Shown here in pieces: positions 25,791-34,049 of a DNA stretch of 64,000 nucleotides. Position numbers and translations under genes: made by a program. Below the pieces are notes generated by a model. That model made no database searches, was not told the origin of the DNA, and worked only from the letters and a program-made list of their open reading frames with translations. Positions within the stretch are counted from its first letter, which is position 1, and every line of letters starts with the position of its first letter. Source of the stretch: Streptomyces monashensis (GTDB lineage: Bacteria; Actinomycetota; Actinomycetes; Streptomycetales; Streptomycetaceae); NCBI RefSeq assembly GCF_001866665.1, contig NZ_MLYO01000010.1, forward strand, positions 62,001-126,000, read 5' to 3'.

Positions 25791-25851
25791 GTGGACGTAA
25801 AGATGACCTGTGGACGTCCAGCACATGAACGTCTACAAGTGAGTAGACGTT
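25791..25851. promoter_or_regulatory. Array of GTRGACGT boxes and a perfect palindrome upstream of PAP2
   Basis: GTGGACGT occurs at 25791 and 25810; its inverted form ACGTCTAC starts at 25829, so starts are 19 bases apart three times. A fourth copy, GTAGACGT, is at 25843. The last two form a perfect inverted repeat of 9-base arms AACGTCTAC / GTAGACGTT with a 6-base loop (25828-25851). Lies between the reductase stop and the PAP2 start. Likely operator; a weak terminator for the reductase gene is the alternative. Confidence 0.6.
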
Positions 25852-25893
25852 ATCAGGTGGAGATCGGTTCGCTCACCGGAAGATCCGTACGCG

Positions 25894-26877
25894 TCAGGGG
25901 ACGTCCGTGCGCAGGACCACGCGCCGCCCGTGCAGCTCGCCCCGCTCCAGCCGGGCGTGCACCGCACCGGCCGCGCTGAGCGGGAGGATCTCGGTCCGGC
26001 GCGCCCGCAGGGCACCCCGGCCGAGCAGGTCGTTGATGTACCCGGCGGCCTCGGCGAGCTCGTCGGTGGTCGCGTGGGAGATGACGAATCCCACGACGGA
26101 GCGGTCGTTCATGTACAGGGCCGCGGCAGGCAGCACGGGCCGGGTGCCGGCACCGGCCAGCAGCACGACGCGGCCCCGCCGGGCGAGCAGTGCGACGGAG
26201 GTCTCCAGGTCGTTGACGCCCGCCGTGTCCAGGTAGAGGTCGACGCCCGACGGCGCGGCGCCCCGGATCGTCCCGGCCAGGTCCGGACCGCGGTAGTCGA
26301 AGACCTCGGCCGCGCCCGACTCCGCGCAGTACGCCGCGTCGCGCGGGCCGGCGGTCGCGAGGACCCGGGCGCCGGCCCGCGCCGCCATCGTCACCAGGGC
26401 ACTGCCCACGTTGCCCGCGGCCCCTGCGACCAGCACGGTCTCGCCTGCGCGCAGGCGCCCGTGCACGAACAGCGCGAGGTACGCGGTCGCCGCCGGATGG
26501 ACGACCGCGACCGCGGTGTCCGGATCGACGCCGTCGGGCAGGTGGTACAGCCGGTCGGCCGCCACCACCGCCCGCTCCGCCGCCGCGCCCTGGCGCCCCT
26601 CGTGCCCGAGGCTGTTGCACCACACCCGGTCCCCGACCCGGAATCCGGTGACGCCGGGTCCCGCCTCGGCCACCGTCCCGACCAGGTCCCGGCCGACGAC
26701 GAACGGGAAGGTCAGATGTGTCGGGAAGAGCCCCGAGCGGACGAAGGTGTCGACGGGGTCGACCGCCGTGGCCCGCACCGCCACCAGTACGTCGGTGGGA
26801 CCGGGCACCGGCGCGGGGATCTCCCCGTACCGGATGACGTCGGCGGGACCCAGCTCCCGGATGTACGCGGCACGCAT
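25894..26877 (-). CDS. Quinone oxidoreductase-like zinc-free medium-chain reductase
   Basis: 327 residues of the NADPH:quinone reductase type. Seen: N-terminal MRAAYIRELGPADVIRYG, the GroES-like GRDLVGTVAEAGPGV, and the Rossmann motif VAGAAGNVGSALV. The catalytic zinc ligands of alcohol dehydrogenases are absent. It should reduce quinones or activated alkenes with NADPH. The ATG follows four bases after the MFS stop, so it is the third gene of a GntR-MFS-reductase operon. Confidence 0.9.
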   Translation of the reverse strand: MRAAYIRELGPADVIRYGEIPAPVPGPTDVLVAVRATAVDPVDTFVRSGLFPTHLTFPFVVGRDLVGTVAEAGPGVTGFRVGDRVWCNSLGHEGRQGAAAERAVVAADRLYHLPDGVDPDTAVAVVHPAATAYLALFVHGRLRAGETVLVAGAAGNVGSALVTMAARAGARVLATAGPRDAAYCAESGAAEVFDYRGPDLAGTIRGAAPSGVDLYLDTAGVNDLETSVALLARRGRVVLLAGAGTRPVLPAAALYMNDRSVVGFVISHATTDELAEAAGYINDLLGRGALRARRTEILPLSAAGAVHARLERGELHGRRVVLRTDVP

Positions 26878-26881
26878 GACA

Positions 26882-28113
26882 TCACATGGTCCCACCCCGG
26901 CCCGCCCGGCGAAGGACGACAGAACTCAGTGTCATGCCGGTCGCACCGATCCACAGGGACGCCCCGGCTCCCCACAGCGCACCCGAGGCTCCGCCGAGTA
27001 CTCCGCCCAGCGGAACGCCGCCCCAGGACACGAACCGGGCCGTGGCGTTCATACGGCCCAGGAGCCGGTCCGGGGTGAGGGCCTGCTGGAGGCTCGACTG
27101 GGACACCACGCGGACGACACCGCCCAGGGAGAGCGCAGCGAGTCCGACAGCCGCCGCGTACAGGCTCCAGCCCGGCCGCGCGTACGGCATCAGGGCGGTC
27201 GGCGGACAGGTGACCAGCGGCGCGAGCCAGATCACCCGTCCCTGTCCGAGCCGCCGCGCGATGGCGCGGGCCGTCAGGGCACCCGACAGCGCGCCACAGC
27301 CCATTCCCGACAGGACGAGGCCGATCCCGAGGGAACCGAGACCGACCTTCCGCTGCAGGAAGACCAGCAGCATCGTCTGATACAGGGCCAGGAAGAGGTT
27401 GAACACCGCGTCCCCCGCGACGGTCGCGCGCAGGACCGGCTGCCCGAGAACGAATGCCAGCCCGTCCCTGATGTCCCGCGCCAGATGTCGTCTCCTGCCC
27501 GCCTCCGGCCTCTCCTCCCGCCTGCGGATGCCGGTCGCGAGGAGCCCCGACGCGGCCATCCCCCCGAGCTCGCCAGCAGCGCGGCGGGGGCTCCCGCCCA
27601 GCCGACCAGCGGCCCCGCCACCGCCGGACCGCCGATCCCGGTCACCGACCGGACGGCCGACAGCCTCGCGTTTCCCTCGACCAGGTTGTCCCGTCCCACC
27701 AGGTGCGGAAGGTAGCTGACGTAGGCGACGTCGAAGAGGACCGTCAGCAGTCCGTGCAGCAGGGCGGCTGTGCAGAGCCAGTCGATCGTGAGCAGCCGGG
27801 CCCACCACGCCGCCGGAATCGACAGGAGGACCAGCGCGCGCACCAGATCGGCGGCGATCATCACGGGTCGCTTGCGCATCCGGTCCACCCACGCACCGGC
27901 CGGCAGTCCGATCAGGAACGAGCCGACCGTGGTCGTCGCGGTCAGCAGTCCGACCTGGAACTCATCGGCGTGCAACGCCGTGACGGCGACCAGCGGCAGT
28001 GCCAGGAAGATGATGCGATCGCCCAGTTGTCCGAGGGCGGTGGCGGCGAAGAGGAGCCCGAAGTCCGGATCACGCAGCAGACCGAGCCGCGAGGAAGCTC
28101 CCTTCGGTATCAC
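26882..28113 (-). pseudogene. MFS transporter, frameshifted in a C6/G6 run
   Basis: The N-terminal part (MIPKGASSRLGLLRDPDF, then FLIGLPAGAWVDRMRKRPV) and the C-terminal part (FVLGQPVLRATVAGDAV, then VVSQSSLQQALTPDRLLGRM) belong to one DHA3-type MFS protein but lie in different frames. The change occurs at the run of six C at 27560-27565; adding one base there restores a continuous protein with a normal-length helix (LLASSGGMAASGLLATG). This is either a real pseudogene, a phase-variable site or a base-calling error. Start GTG overlaps the GntR stop (GTGA), and the 3' end is four bases from the reductase start. Confidence 0.8.
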
Positions 28114-28898
28114 CTGACGCACCGCTCGACGCCGAATTCGTACACCACGGCCCGGCGCTCGTCCGGAATGACGATGTCGGCGGTCTCCACCGGGCGGCCG
28201 TCGGCGGCGTAGATGGTCCGCTCTGTCCGGAGTACGAGGTCTCCGGCGCTGATTCCCAGCAGGTTCGCCTGTGCCGGGGTGGCGCGGGCCGGGCGCGGCA
28301 TCTCGACCACCGTGTCGACCACGACTCCGATGGAGCGCATGCGCGCGGGTACGCCCTTTCCCGCCAGCGGGCCCGTCTCGGGCAGCACGACCGGCGTTCC
28401 GCCGGTCAGGGCCATCGGTTCCCAGGACTCGGAGAGCTGGACGGGGTGCCCCTCGGCGAGGAACTCGTAGCGCGTGGTGACGCAGGGGTCTCCGGGGCGT
28501 ATGCCGAGCCGTTCGGCGATGGCCTCGGGGGCGGGCACCCGCACCTGGCTGTCCGCGTCCCAGGCATCGGCCCGGCCCCGCTCGCGCGGATCGGGATGTC
28601 CACCGGCGGACGTACCGGCCGAGCGGGGTGAGCCGCCCCGGCGTGCGTGGTGCCGAGACCGGACCAGCCGTAGCCGCTCGCGCGGCGTGCGCACATAGGT
28701 GCCCGATCCCGCGCGCCCTTCGAGCAGTCCTTCGGCGATGAGCCGGTCCATGGCCCGCTGCACGACATTGCGCCCGACCCCGTACTCCTCGGCGATCCGC
28801 ACCCGGGACGGCAGGCGCTCACCGATGTCCCACTCCCCCGAGAGAACGCGGGCGTGCAACACGTCGGCCAGCGCACGGTACGGCGCTTCTCGGGGCAT
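28110..28898 (-). CDS. GntR-family regulator with UTRA domain (HutC subfamily)
   Basis: 262 residues. The winged helix is at about 5-75 (YRALADVLHARVLSGEWDIG, then GVGRNVVQRAMDRLIAEGLL), and a UTRA effector domain follows at about 105-255 (DPCVTTRYEFLAEGHPVQLS, IPDERRAVVYE). Such regulators bind small effectors and repress nearby genes, here most likely its own operon with the MFS transporter and reductase. GGAGAG is at good distance before the ATG. The linker region (about 78-110) is Arg/Gly-rich. Confidence 0.93.
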   Translation of the reverse strand: MPREAPYRALADVLHARVLSGEWDIGERLPSRVRIAEEYGVGRNVVQRAMDRLIAEGLLEGRAGSGTYVRTPRERLRLVRSRHHARRGGSPRSAGTSAGGHPDPRERGRADAWDADSQVRVPAPEAIAERLGIRPGDPCVTTRYEFLAEGHPVQLSESWEPMALTGGTPVVLPETGPLAGKGVPARMRSIGVVVDTVVEMPRPARATPAQANLLGISAGDLVLRTERTIYAADGRPVETADIVIPDERRAVVYEFGVERCVR

Positions 28899-28991
28899 GG
28901 GCGACTCTCCAGCGGTGATTCCAGGCGGAGTCGAGAAGCCAACGCACCGCGTGAAAGCTACTGGAGCAGAAACACGCCCGGCGGTCGCGCC

Positions 28992-30185
28992 TCAGCGTCT
29001 GCGCTCCGCGCCCTCGGCGCCGAGGGCCCAGGCGCCGAAGGCCGCGCCGGTGGTCTCGAAGTCGAAGATCACATGGGACGCGGCGGTGTTGACGTCCCGC
29101 CAGAACCGCTGGAGGGGGTCCGCCTCGAAGTGGGACGTGGTGCCGCCGGCCTTGAAGATCCGGTCGACGGCCGACACCAGCAGTCCGACCGCCAGCGCCA
29201 GGTCCCGCGGCCCGCGCACCGCCGCCTCGCCCTCCCGGGCCTGCTCGATGCCGTCGGCGACCCGGGCGGCCCGCTGCATGAGGAGCTCGGCCGCGTCCAC
29301 CTCGCCGGCCGAGCGGGCCAGCTCGATCTGGACCGGCGGCTTCTCCCGCACCGGGGCGCCGCGCCGGTCGACCCGCCGCATGGTCTGCTCGGCGCCCACA
29401 AGCAGCGCCCCGCGGGCGGCACCCAGCACGGGAACGGCGAGGGGCAGGGCGTTCAGGGCGTCCACGGGGACGGTGTGACAGCGGGCCTCGGAGGCGGTCG
29501 CCCGGCCGGCGTTGATGTCGAACCGCGACAGGGTCCGGTGCTCAGGCACGAACACGTCGTCCAGGGCCATGGTGTCGCTGCCGGTCCCGCGCATGCCCAT
29601 CGTGAACCAGGTGTCCCGCACGATGACGTCCGCCCGGGGCACCGCGAAGAACCGCACCTCGGGGCGGCCGTCGGGGCCCACCCTGCCGTCGGGTACGGCG
29701 GAGCAGGCGAAGACCCAGTCCGCGAAGCGCACCCCGCTGATGTACCGCCACTCGCCGCTCAGCCGCCAGCCGCCGGAGGCGGGCTCGGCCTTGCCGGCCG
29801 GCATGAGCGCGCCCGCCATCAGGGCGTTCGGGCCGTCGGCCCAGATCTCCGCCTGTCCCTCCAGGGGCAGGAAGGCCCCGTAGCGGGCCGCGTAGGCGGA
29901 CAGCGAGGCGGCCCAGGCCGCCGAGGCGCAGCCCTGGCCGACCAGCGTGACCGCCGCGGTCATGTCGATGAAGCGGCCGTCCGCGCCGCCGTGGGCCGCG
30001 GGGACGAAGTGCCGGGCGAACCCGGCCTCCCGCACCGCCTCGACCGCCTCGGGCGCGAGCCGCCGGGCGGCCTCCGTCTCCTCGGCGCACCGCGCCGCGA
30101 TCTCCGCCACGCGCGGCGCGCCGGCGACGACGTCCGCCACCAGCGGCCGCTCGGCCACGATCGTCGTTGTGCTGTCGCTGAGCAT
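28992..30185 (-). CDS. Acyl-CoA-dehydrogenase-fold flavin-dependent hydroxylase
   Basis: 397 residues. The sequence has the acyl-CoA dehydrogenase fold (FVPAAHGGADGRFIDMTAAV, GGWRLSGEWRYISGV, FTMGMRGTGSDTMALDDVFV) of the two-component monooxygenases such as HsaA and ActVA-ORF5-type hydroxylases, which use reduced flavin and oxygen to hydroxylate aromatic substrates. GGAGGT lies 10 bases before the ATG. No reductase partner is adjacent. A link to natural product tailoring is possible but not shown, as the nearest genes concern sulfur. Confidence 0.85.
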   Translation of the reverse strand: MLSDSTTTIVAERPLVADVVAGAPRVAEIAARCAEETEAARRLAPEAVEAVREAGFARHFVPAAHGGADGRFIDMTAAVTLVGQGCASAAWAASLSAYAARYGAFLPLEGQAEIWADGPNALMAGALMPAGKAEPASGGWRLSGEWRYISGVRFADWVFACSAVPDGRVGPDGRPEVRFFAVPRADVIVRDTWFTMGMRGTGSDTMALDDVFVPEHRTLSRFDINAGRATASEARCHTVPVDALNALPLAVPVLGAARGALLVGAEQTMRRVDRRGAPVREKPPVQIELARSAGEVDAAELLMQRAARVADGIEQAREGEAAVRGPRDLALAVGLLVSAVDRIFKAGGTTSHFEADPLQRFWRDVNTAASHVIFDFETTGAAFGAWALGAEGAERRR

Positions 30186-30330
30186 GCTGTTCGCCACCTC
30201 CACTGGGGGATGGCCGCAGTCTGTCCGGCGCAGCCCACGAGAGGCCGCACCCGAGCCCGGGACCGGCCCGTCGATCACCCGACTGGCTTCAGAACACACC
30301 GCGGCTCCGAGCCCCGCACGCTCGCCAAAA

Positions 30331-30346
30331 ATACCCCCCGGGGTAC
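30331..30346. promoter_or_regulatory. CsoR/CstR-type operator, copy 1
   Basis: The near-perfect palindrome ATACCCCCCGGGGTAC lies just upstream of a possible TACTGT -10 box (30353-30358) for the MBL-rhodanese gene. Its TACCCC...GGGGTA core is the operator type bound by CsoR-family repressors. Confidence 0.75.
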
Positions 30347-30366
30347 CCGTGCTACTGTCGAACACA

Positions 30367-30380
30367 TACCCCCGGGGGTA
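30367..30380. promoter_or_regulatory. CsoR/CstR-type operator, copy 2
   Basis: A perfect 14-base palindrome TACCCCCGGGGGTA between the putative -10 box and the ribosome site of the MBL-rhodanese gene. Together with copy 1 it brackets the expected transcription start. Confidence 0.78.
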
Positions 30381-30406
30381 ATTCAGGCACGGGAAAGGAG
30401 TACGCG

Positions 30407-31783
30407 ATGTTCTTCGTCGACACGATCGAGGTGCCGGGGCTGGGCAACCGCACGTACCTTGCGGGCGGCGCACACACGGCGGTGGCGGTCGATCCGCCGC
30501 GCGACATCGACCACGTGATCGCGGCGGCGGCCCGGCGCGGTGTGCGCATATCCCACGTGGTCGAGACGCACCTCCACAACGACTACGTCACCGGCGGCCT
30601 GGAACTGGCCCGGCTCACGGGCGCCGCCTACCTCGTCCCCGCCGACGCCCGGGTCTCCTACCCACGCGTGCCGGTGCACGACGGCGACCGCCACGACATC
30701 GACGCCGCCGCGGGACTCGTCCTGCGCGCGCTGGCGACGCCCGGCCACACCCCGCACCACACGGCGTACGCCCTGGAGCAGGGCGGTTCGGCGGTCGCGG
30801 TGTTCACCGGGGGCTCCCTGCTGATCGGCGCCGTCGGCCGCCCCGACCTGGTCGAGCCGCGCCTGACGCGGGACCTCGCCCGCGCCCAGCACGCCTCCGC
30901 GCACCGGCTGGCCGCGGAGCTGCCGGACGAGACGGCGGTGCTGCCCACCCACGGCTTCGGCAGCTTCTGCGCGTCGGACCAGGCGCGCCGGGCGGGCGGC
31001 GACGGCACGACGATCGGCAAGGAGAAGACGCACAACGCGGCGCTCGTCCGCGACGTGGACACCTTCGTCGCCGAGCTGCTGGCGGGACTGGACGACGTCC
31101 CCGCGTACTACACGCACATGGGCCCGGCCAATGCCGACGGCCCCGCCCCGGTCGACCTGACGCCGCCCGCCATGGCCGACGCCGGCGAGATCGCCGCGCG
31201 GCTCGCGGCCGGGGAGTGGGTCGTGGACCTGCGCCACCGCGTCGCCTTCGCCGCGGGGCATGTGGCGGGCTCGTTCAACTTCGAGGCCGGCGGACAGCTC
31301 GGCATGTACCTGGCCTGGCTGATCCCCTGGGGCAAGCCGGTGACCCTGCTGGCCGAGTCCGCCGAGCAACTCACCTCCGCGCAACGGCAGTTGGCCCAGG
31401 TCGGGATCGAGCGCCCGGTCGCCGCGGCGACCGGTGACCCGGCGCACTGGGTGTCCGAGGGCACGGCACTGGCGTCCTACCCGCGGGCCACGTTCGCGGA
31501 TCTCGCGCAGCACTCCCGCGACGGCGTCGTCGTGCTGGACGTCCGCCGGGACTCCGAGCGGGCCGGCGGCTTCATCGCGGGTTCGGTGCACATCCCGGTC
31601 CACACGCTGCGCGAGCGCCTCGACGAGGTGCCCGCAGGACAGATCTGGGTGCACTGCGCGGGCGGCATGCGCGCCGCCATCGCCGCGTCGCTGCTGGACG
31701 CCCAGGGCCGCGACGTCGTGGCCGTCGACGACTCCTTCGACTCGGCCGCAGCAGCCGGACTCACCGTCCACACCACCGCGTGA
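30407..31783 (+). CDS. MBL-fold hydrolase fused to two rhodanese domains (CstB-like persulfide enzyme)
   Basis: 458 residues: MBL domain about 1-235, a rhodanese-like domain without a catalytic cysteine about 255-345, and a second with Cys417 in HCAGGMR. The organisation matches CstB, a persulfide dioxygenase/sulfurtransferase for detoxifying sulfide-derived persulfides. The metal site is unusual: THLHNDY has Tyr60 where HxHxDH has His, and the later motif reads TGGS where persulfide dioxygenases have TGDS/T, so the expected iron-ligand Asp is Gly. The third-His motif TPGHTPHH (His114) is kept. AAGGAG precedes the ATG. Two CsoR-type operators lie upstream, so repression is likely lifted by reactive sulfur. 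Confidence 0.9.
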   Translation: MFFVDTIEVPGLGNRTYLAGGAHTAVAVDPPRDIDHVIAAAARRGVRISHVVETHLHNDYVTGGLELARLTGAAYLVPADARVSYPRVPVHDGDRHDIDAAAGLVLRALATPGHTPHHTAYALEQGGSAVAVFTGGSLLIGAVGRPDLVEPRLTRDLARAQHASAHRLAAELPDETAVLPTHGFGSFCASDQARRAGGDGTTIGKEKTHNAALVRDVDTFVAELLAGLDDVPAYYTHMGPANADGPAPVDLTPPAMADAGEIAARLAAGEWVVDLRHRVAFAAGHVAGSFNFEAGGQLGMYLAWLIPWGKPVTLLAESAEQLTSAQRQLAQVGIERPVAAATGDPAHWVSEGTALASYPRATFADLAQHSRDGVVVLDVRRDSERAGGFIAGSVHIPVHTLRERLDEVPAGQIWVHCAGGMRAAIAASLLDAQGRDVVAVDDSFDSAAAAGLTVHTTA

Positions 31784-31835
31784 CCGCGCGTCGCCGCGGC
31801 TCACCACACCGAGACGAGCAACAGGAGCGAGAACC

Positions 31836-32015
31836 ATGACGAGTGTCTTCGCAGGACACCCCGGCGTCCCGGACCGGCCGACCGTGCCGGAGGCCGCCGC
31901 GCTGCCGCTGCCCAGGGACGTCGACGCCGTCGACGAGGTCGGCGGGATGCAGGCCTGGGCCGGTGCGGGGCTGCCGTCGGTGGGCCCGGCCGGCGCGGGC
32001 GGGATCGTCGCGTGA
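31836..32015 (+). CDS. Small protein resembling a truncated rhodanese
   Basis: 59 residues. Its last part, GGMQAWAGAGLPSVG, is the typical C-terminal end of a rhodanese domain, but the catalytic loop with cysteine is missing. The N-terminal MTSVFAGHPGVPDRP is intact, and AGGAG precedes the ATG, so the simplest reading is a rhodanese gene with an internal in-frame deletion. Its TGA overlaps the GTG start of the exporter (GTGA), so translating it may still matter for coupling. It cannot have sulfurtransferase activity by itself. Confidence 0.6.
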   Translation: MTSVFAGHPGVPDRPTVPEAAALPLPRDVDAVDEVGGMQAWAGAGLPSVGPAGAGGIVA

Positions 32016-32761
32016 GCGCCGTGCTCCTCGCCCTGGCCGCCGGGGCAGCCATCGGGCTCACGCTCGGGGCGCTCGGCGGCGGTGGCAGCGTGCTGACCGT
32101 CCCCGCCCTGATCTACCTGCTCGGATTCACCCCGGTCGCGGCCACCACGGCCGCGCTGGTCATCGTCTCCGTCACCTCCGCGACCGCGCTGTCGGCGCAC
32201 GCCCGCGACGGTCATGTGCGCTGGCGTACGGGGCTGCTGTTCGCGGCGGCGGGCATCGGCCCGGCCATGCTGGGCGGGGCGCTCGCCTCCCGCCTGCCGG
32301 CGACCGCGCTGACCGTCGGCTTCGCCGTCGTGGCGGGCGCCGCCGCACTGCGGATGACGCGCCGGCACGTGCCCGCCGATCAGGCGGTCGCACCGGTACG
32401 GCCGGGCCGGGCGGCGGTCGCGGGGGCCGGGCTCGGCGCGGTCACCGGTGTTCTCGGCGTGGGCGGCGGCTTTCTCGCGGTCCCGGCGCTGGTGAGCGTC
32501 CTCGGGATGCGGATGCGGACGGCCGTGGGCACCAGCCTGCTCGTCATCACGGTCAACTCGCTGGCGGCGCTGGTCATGCGCACCAGTACGGCGAGCGGCC
32601 TGGACTGGGGCCTCATCGGACCCTTCGCCGGGGCGGCCGTCCTCGGCGCATGGGACGGCAGGCGCCTGTCGGCGAAGCTCCCCGCACGGACGCTCCAACG
32701 GGCCTTCGCCGTGGTCCTGCTCGCGGTGGCCGGATTCATGCTGGCCGACGCGGTGCTGTGA
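32012..32761 (+). CDS. TauE/SafE family sulfite/sulfonate exporter
   Basis: 249 residues with about seven or eight membrane helices and the TauE/SafE internal repeat: GLTLGALGGGGSVLTVPAL near the N-terminus and GVLGVGGGFLAVPALV in the second half. Family members export sulfite or related sulfur anions. GTG start coupled to the small rhodanese-like gene. In this locus it would remove sulfite or thiosulfate made by the upstream persulfide enzyme. Part of the same operon as the MBL-rhodanese gene. Confidence 0.92.
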   Translation: MSAVLLALAAGAAIGLTLGALGGGGSVLTVPALIYLLGFTPVAATTAALVIVSVTSATALSAHARDGHVRWRTGLLFAAAGIGPAMLGGALASRLPATALTVGFAVVAGAAALRMTRRHVPADQAVAPVRPGRAAVAGAGLGAVTGVLGVGGGFLAVPALVSVLGMRMRTAVGTSLLVITVNSLAALVMRTSTASGLDWGLIGPFAGAAVLGAWDGRRLSAKLPARTLQRAFAVVLLAVAGFMLADAVL

Positions 32762-32800
32762 CGGCCCGCCGCACGCGCCGCTGCGGGGACCGCCGAAACC

Positions 32801-33121
<321 letters not shown>

Positions 33122-33183
33122 ACTGTACGTCCCCTCGCGGGACGACGACGTACAGCAGACGAGCGCAAAGGACCGACTCCGCC

Positions 33184-33771
33184 ATGACCAGCCCCCTCTC
33201 CCCCGTCGCCCTCGGCACCGACCAGGCCGGCGCCCGGTTGCACGAGTTCACCGTCATCGACGTCCGTACCCCCGGCGAGTACGCCTCCGGCCATCTGCCC
33301 GGGGCCCTGAACATCCCCGTGGACCAGCTCCGGCGCGCACTGCCCGAGCTGCGGCACGCGGCCGAGCGCGGCGGCCTCCTCATGGTGTGCGCCTCGGGCG
33401 CCCGTTCCGGCAACGCCTGCGCGTTCCTCGCCGAGCAGGGCATCCCCGCGGCCACGCTCACCGGCGGCACCACCGCCTGGGCCGGCGCCGGACACGGCCT
33501 GGACCGGCCCGCGGCCTGCGACACGCGGTCCGGCTGGGCCATGGAGCGGCAGGTGCGCTTCACCGCGGGCACGCTGGTCCTGCTGGGCCTGGCGCTCGGC
33601 CTGCTCGTCCACCCGGCCTTCGCGCTCCTGTCGGCGGGCGTCGCCGCCGGCCTGGTCCTCTCCGCCCTGACGGACACGTGCGGCATGGCGGCCGTCCTCG
33701 GCAAGCTGCCGCACAACCGGCCGCGCCCCGCCGACCTCGCCGCCACGCTCGCCGCCCTGCGCGCCCGCTGA
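33184..33771 (+). CDS. Rhodanese domain fused to DUF2892 membrane segment (YgaP-like)
   Basis: 195 residues. The rhodanese domain is at about 10-115 with catalytic Cys69 in VCASGARSG, followed by two hydrophobic helices at about 127-175 and a cysteine in TDTCGMA. This is the architecture of YgaP-type membrane sulfurtransferases, which move sulfane sulfur at the membrane. AAAGGA precedes the ATG. Its promoter region contains the third CsoR/CstR-type operator, so it belongs to the same regulon as the MBL-rhodanese operon. Confidence 0.92.
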   Translation: MTSPLSPVALGTDQAGARLHEFTVIDVRTPGEYASGHLPGALNIPVDQLRRALPELRHAAERGGLLMVCASGARSGNACAFLAEQGIPAATLTGGTTAWAGAGHGLDRPAACDTRSGWAMERQVRFTAGTLVLLGLALGLLVHPAFALLSAGVAAGLVLSALTDTCGMAAVLGKLPHNRPRPADLAATLAALRAR

Positions 33772-34049
33772 GCCGGGGCGCCCCCGCGGTCCGGGCCGGT
33801 GCCGGTGAGGTCCACGGCGACGGCCGGGACACGTGCGCCGCCGACCGGGGCCGTCGTGGGCGCACGGCCCGGCAATGCGCCGCACACGGTTCGACCATGT
33901 TTCAGGCAACGTGGGCCGTTTTCACACATCGTCGACGGGTGACAGGTCACACTCGGTGGCGGAGGGGGGACGAGTGCGGCGGCGGTCGCACCATCCCGAC
34001 GTGTCGCGCCGCCCGGGGGAGGGCGGCGAGCGGACCAGCAGGGGGATGC

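Noticed and set aside
30383..32698. A 771-codon minus frame across the MBL-rhodanese and exporter genes
   Set aside because: Shadow of the plus-strand genes; no motif.
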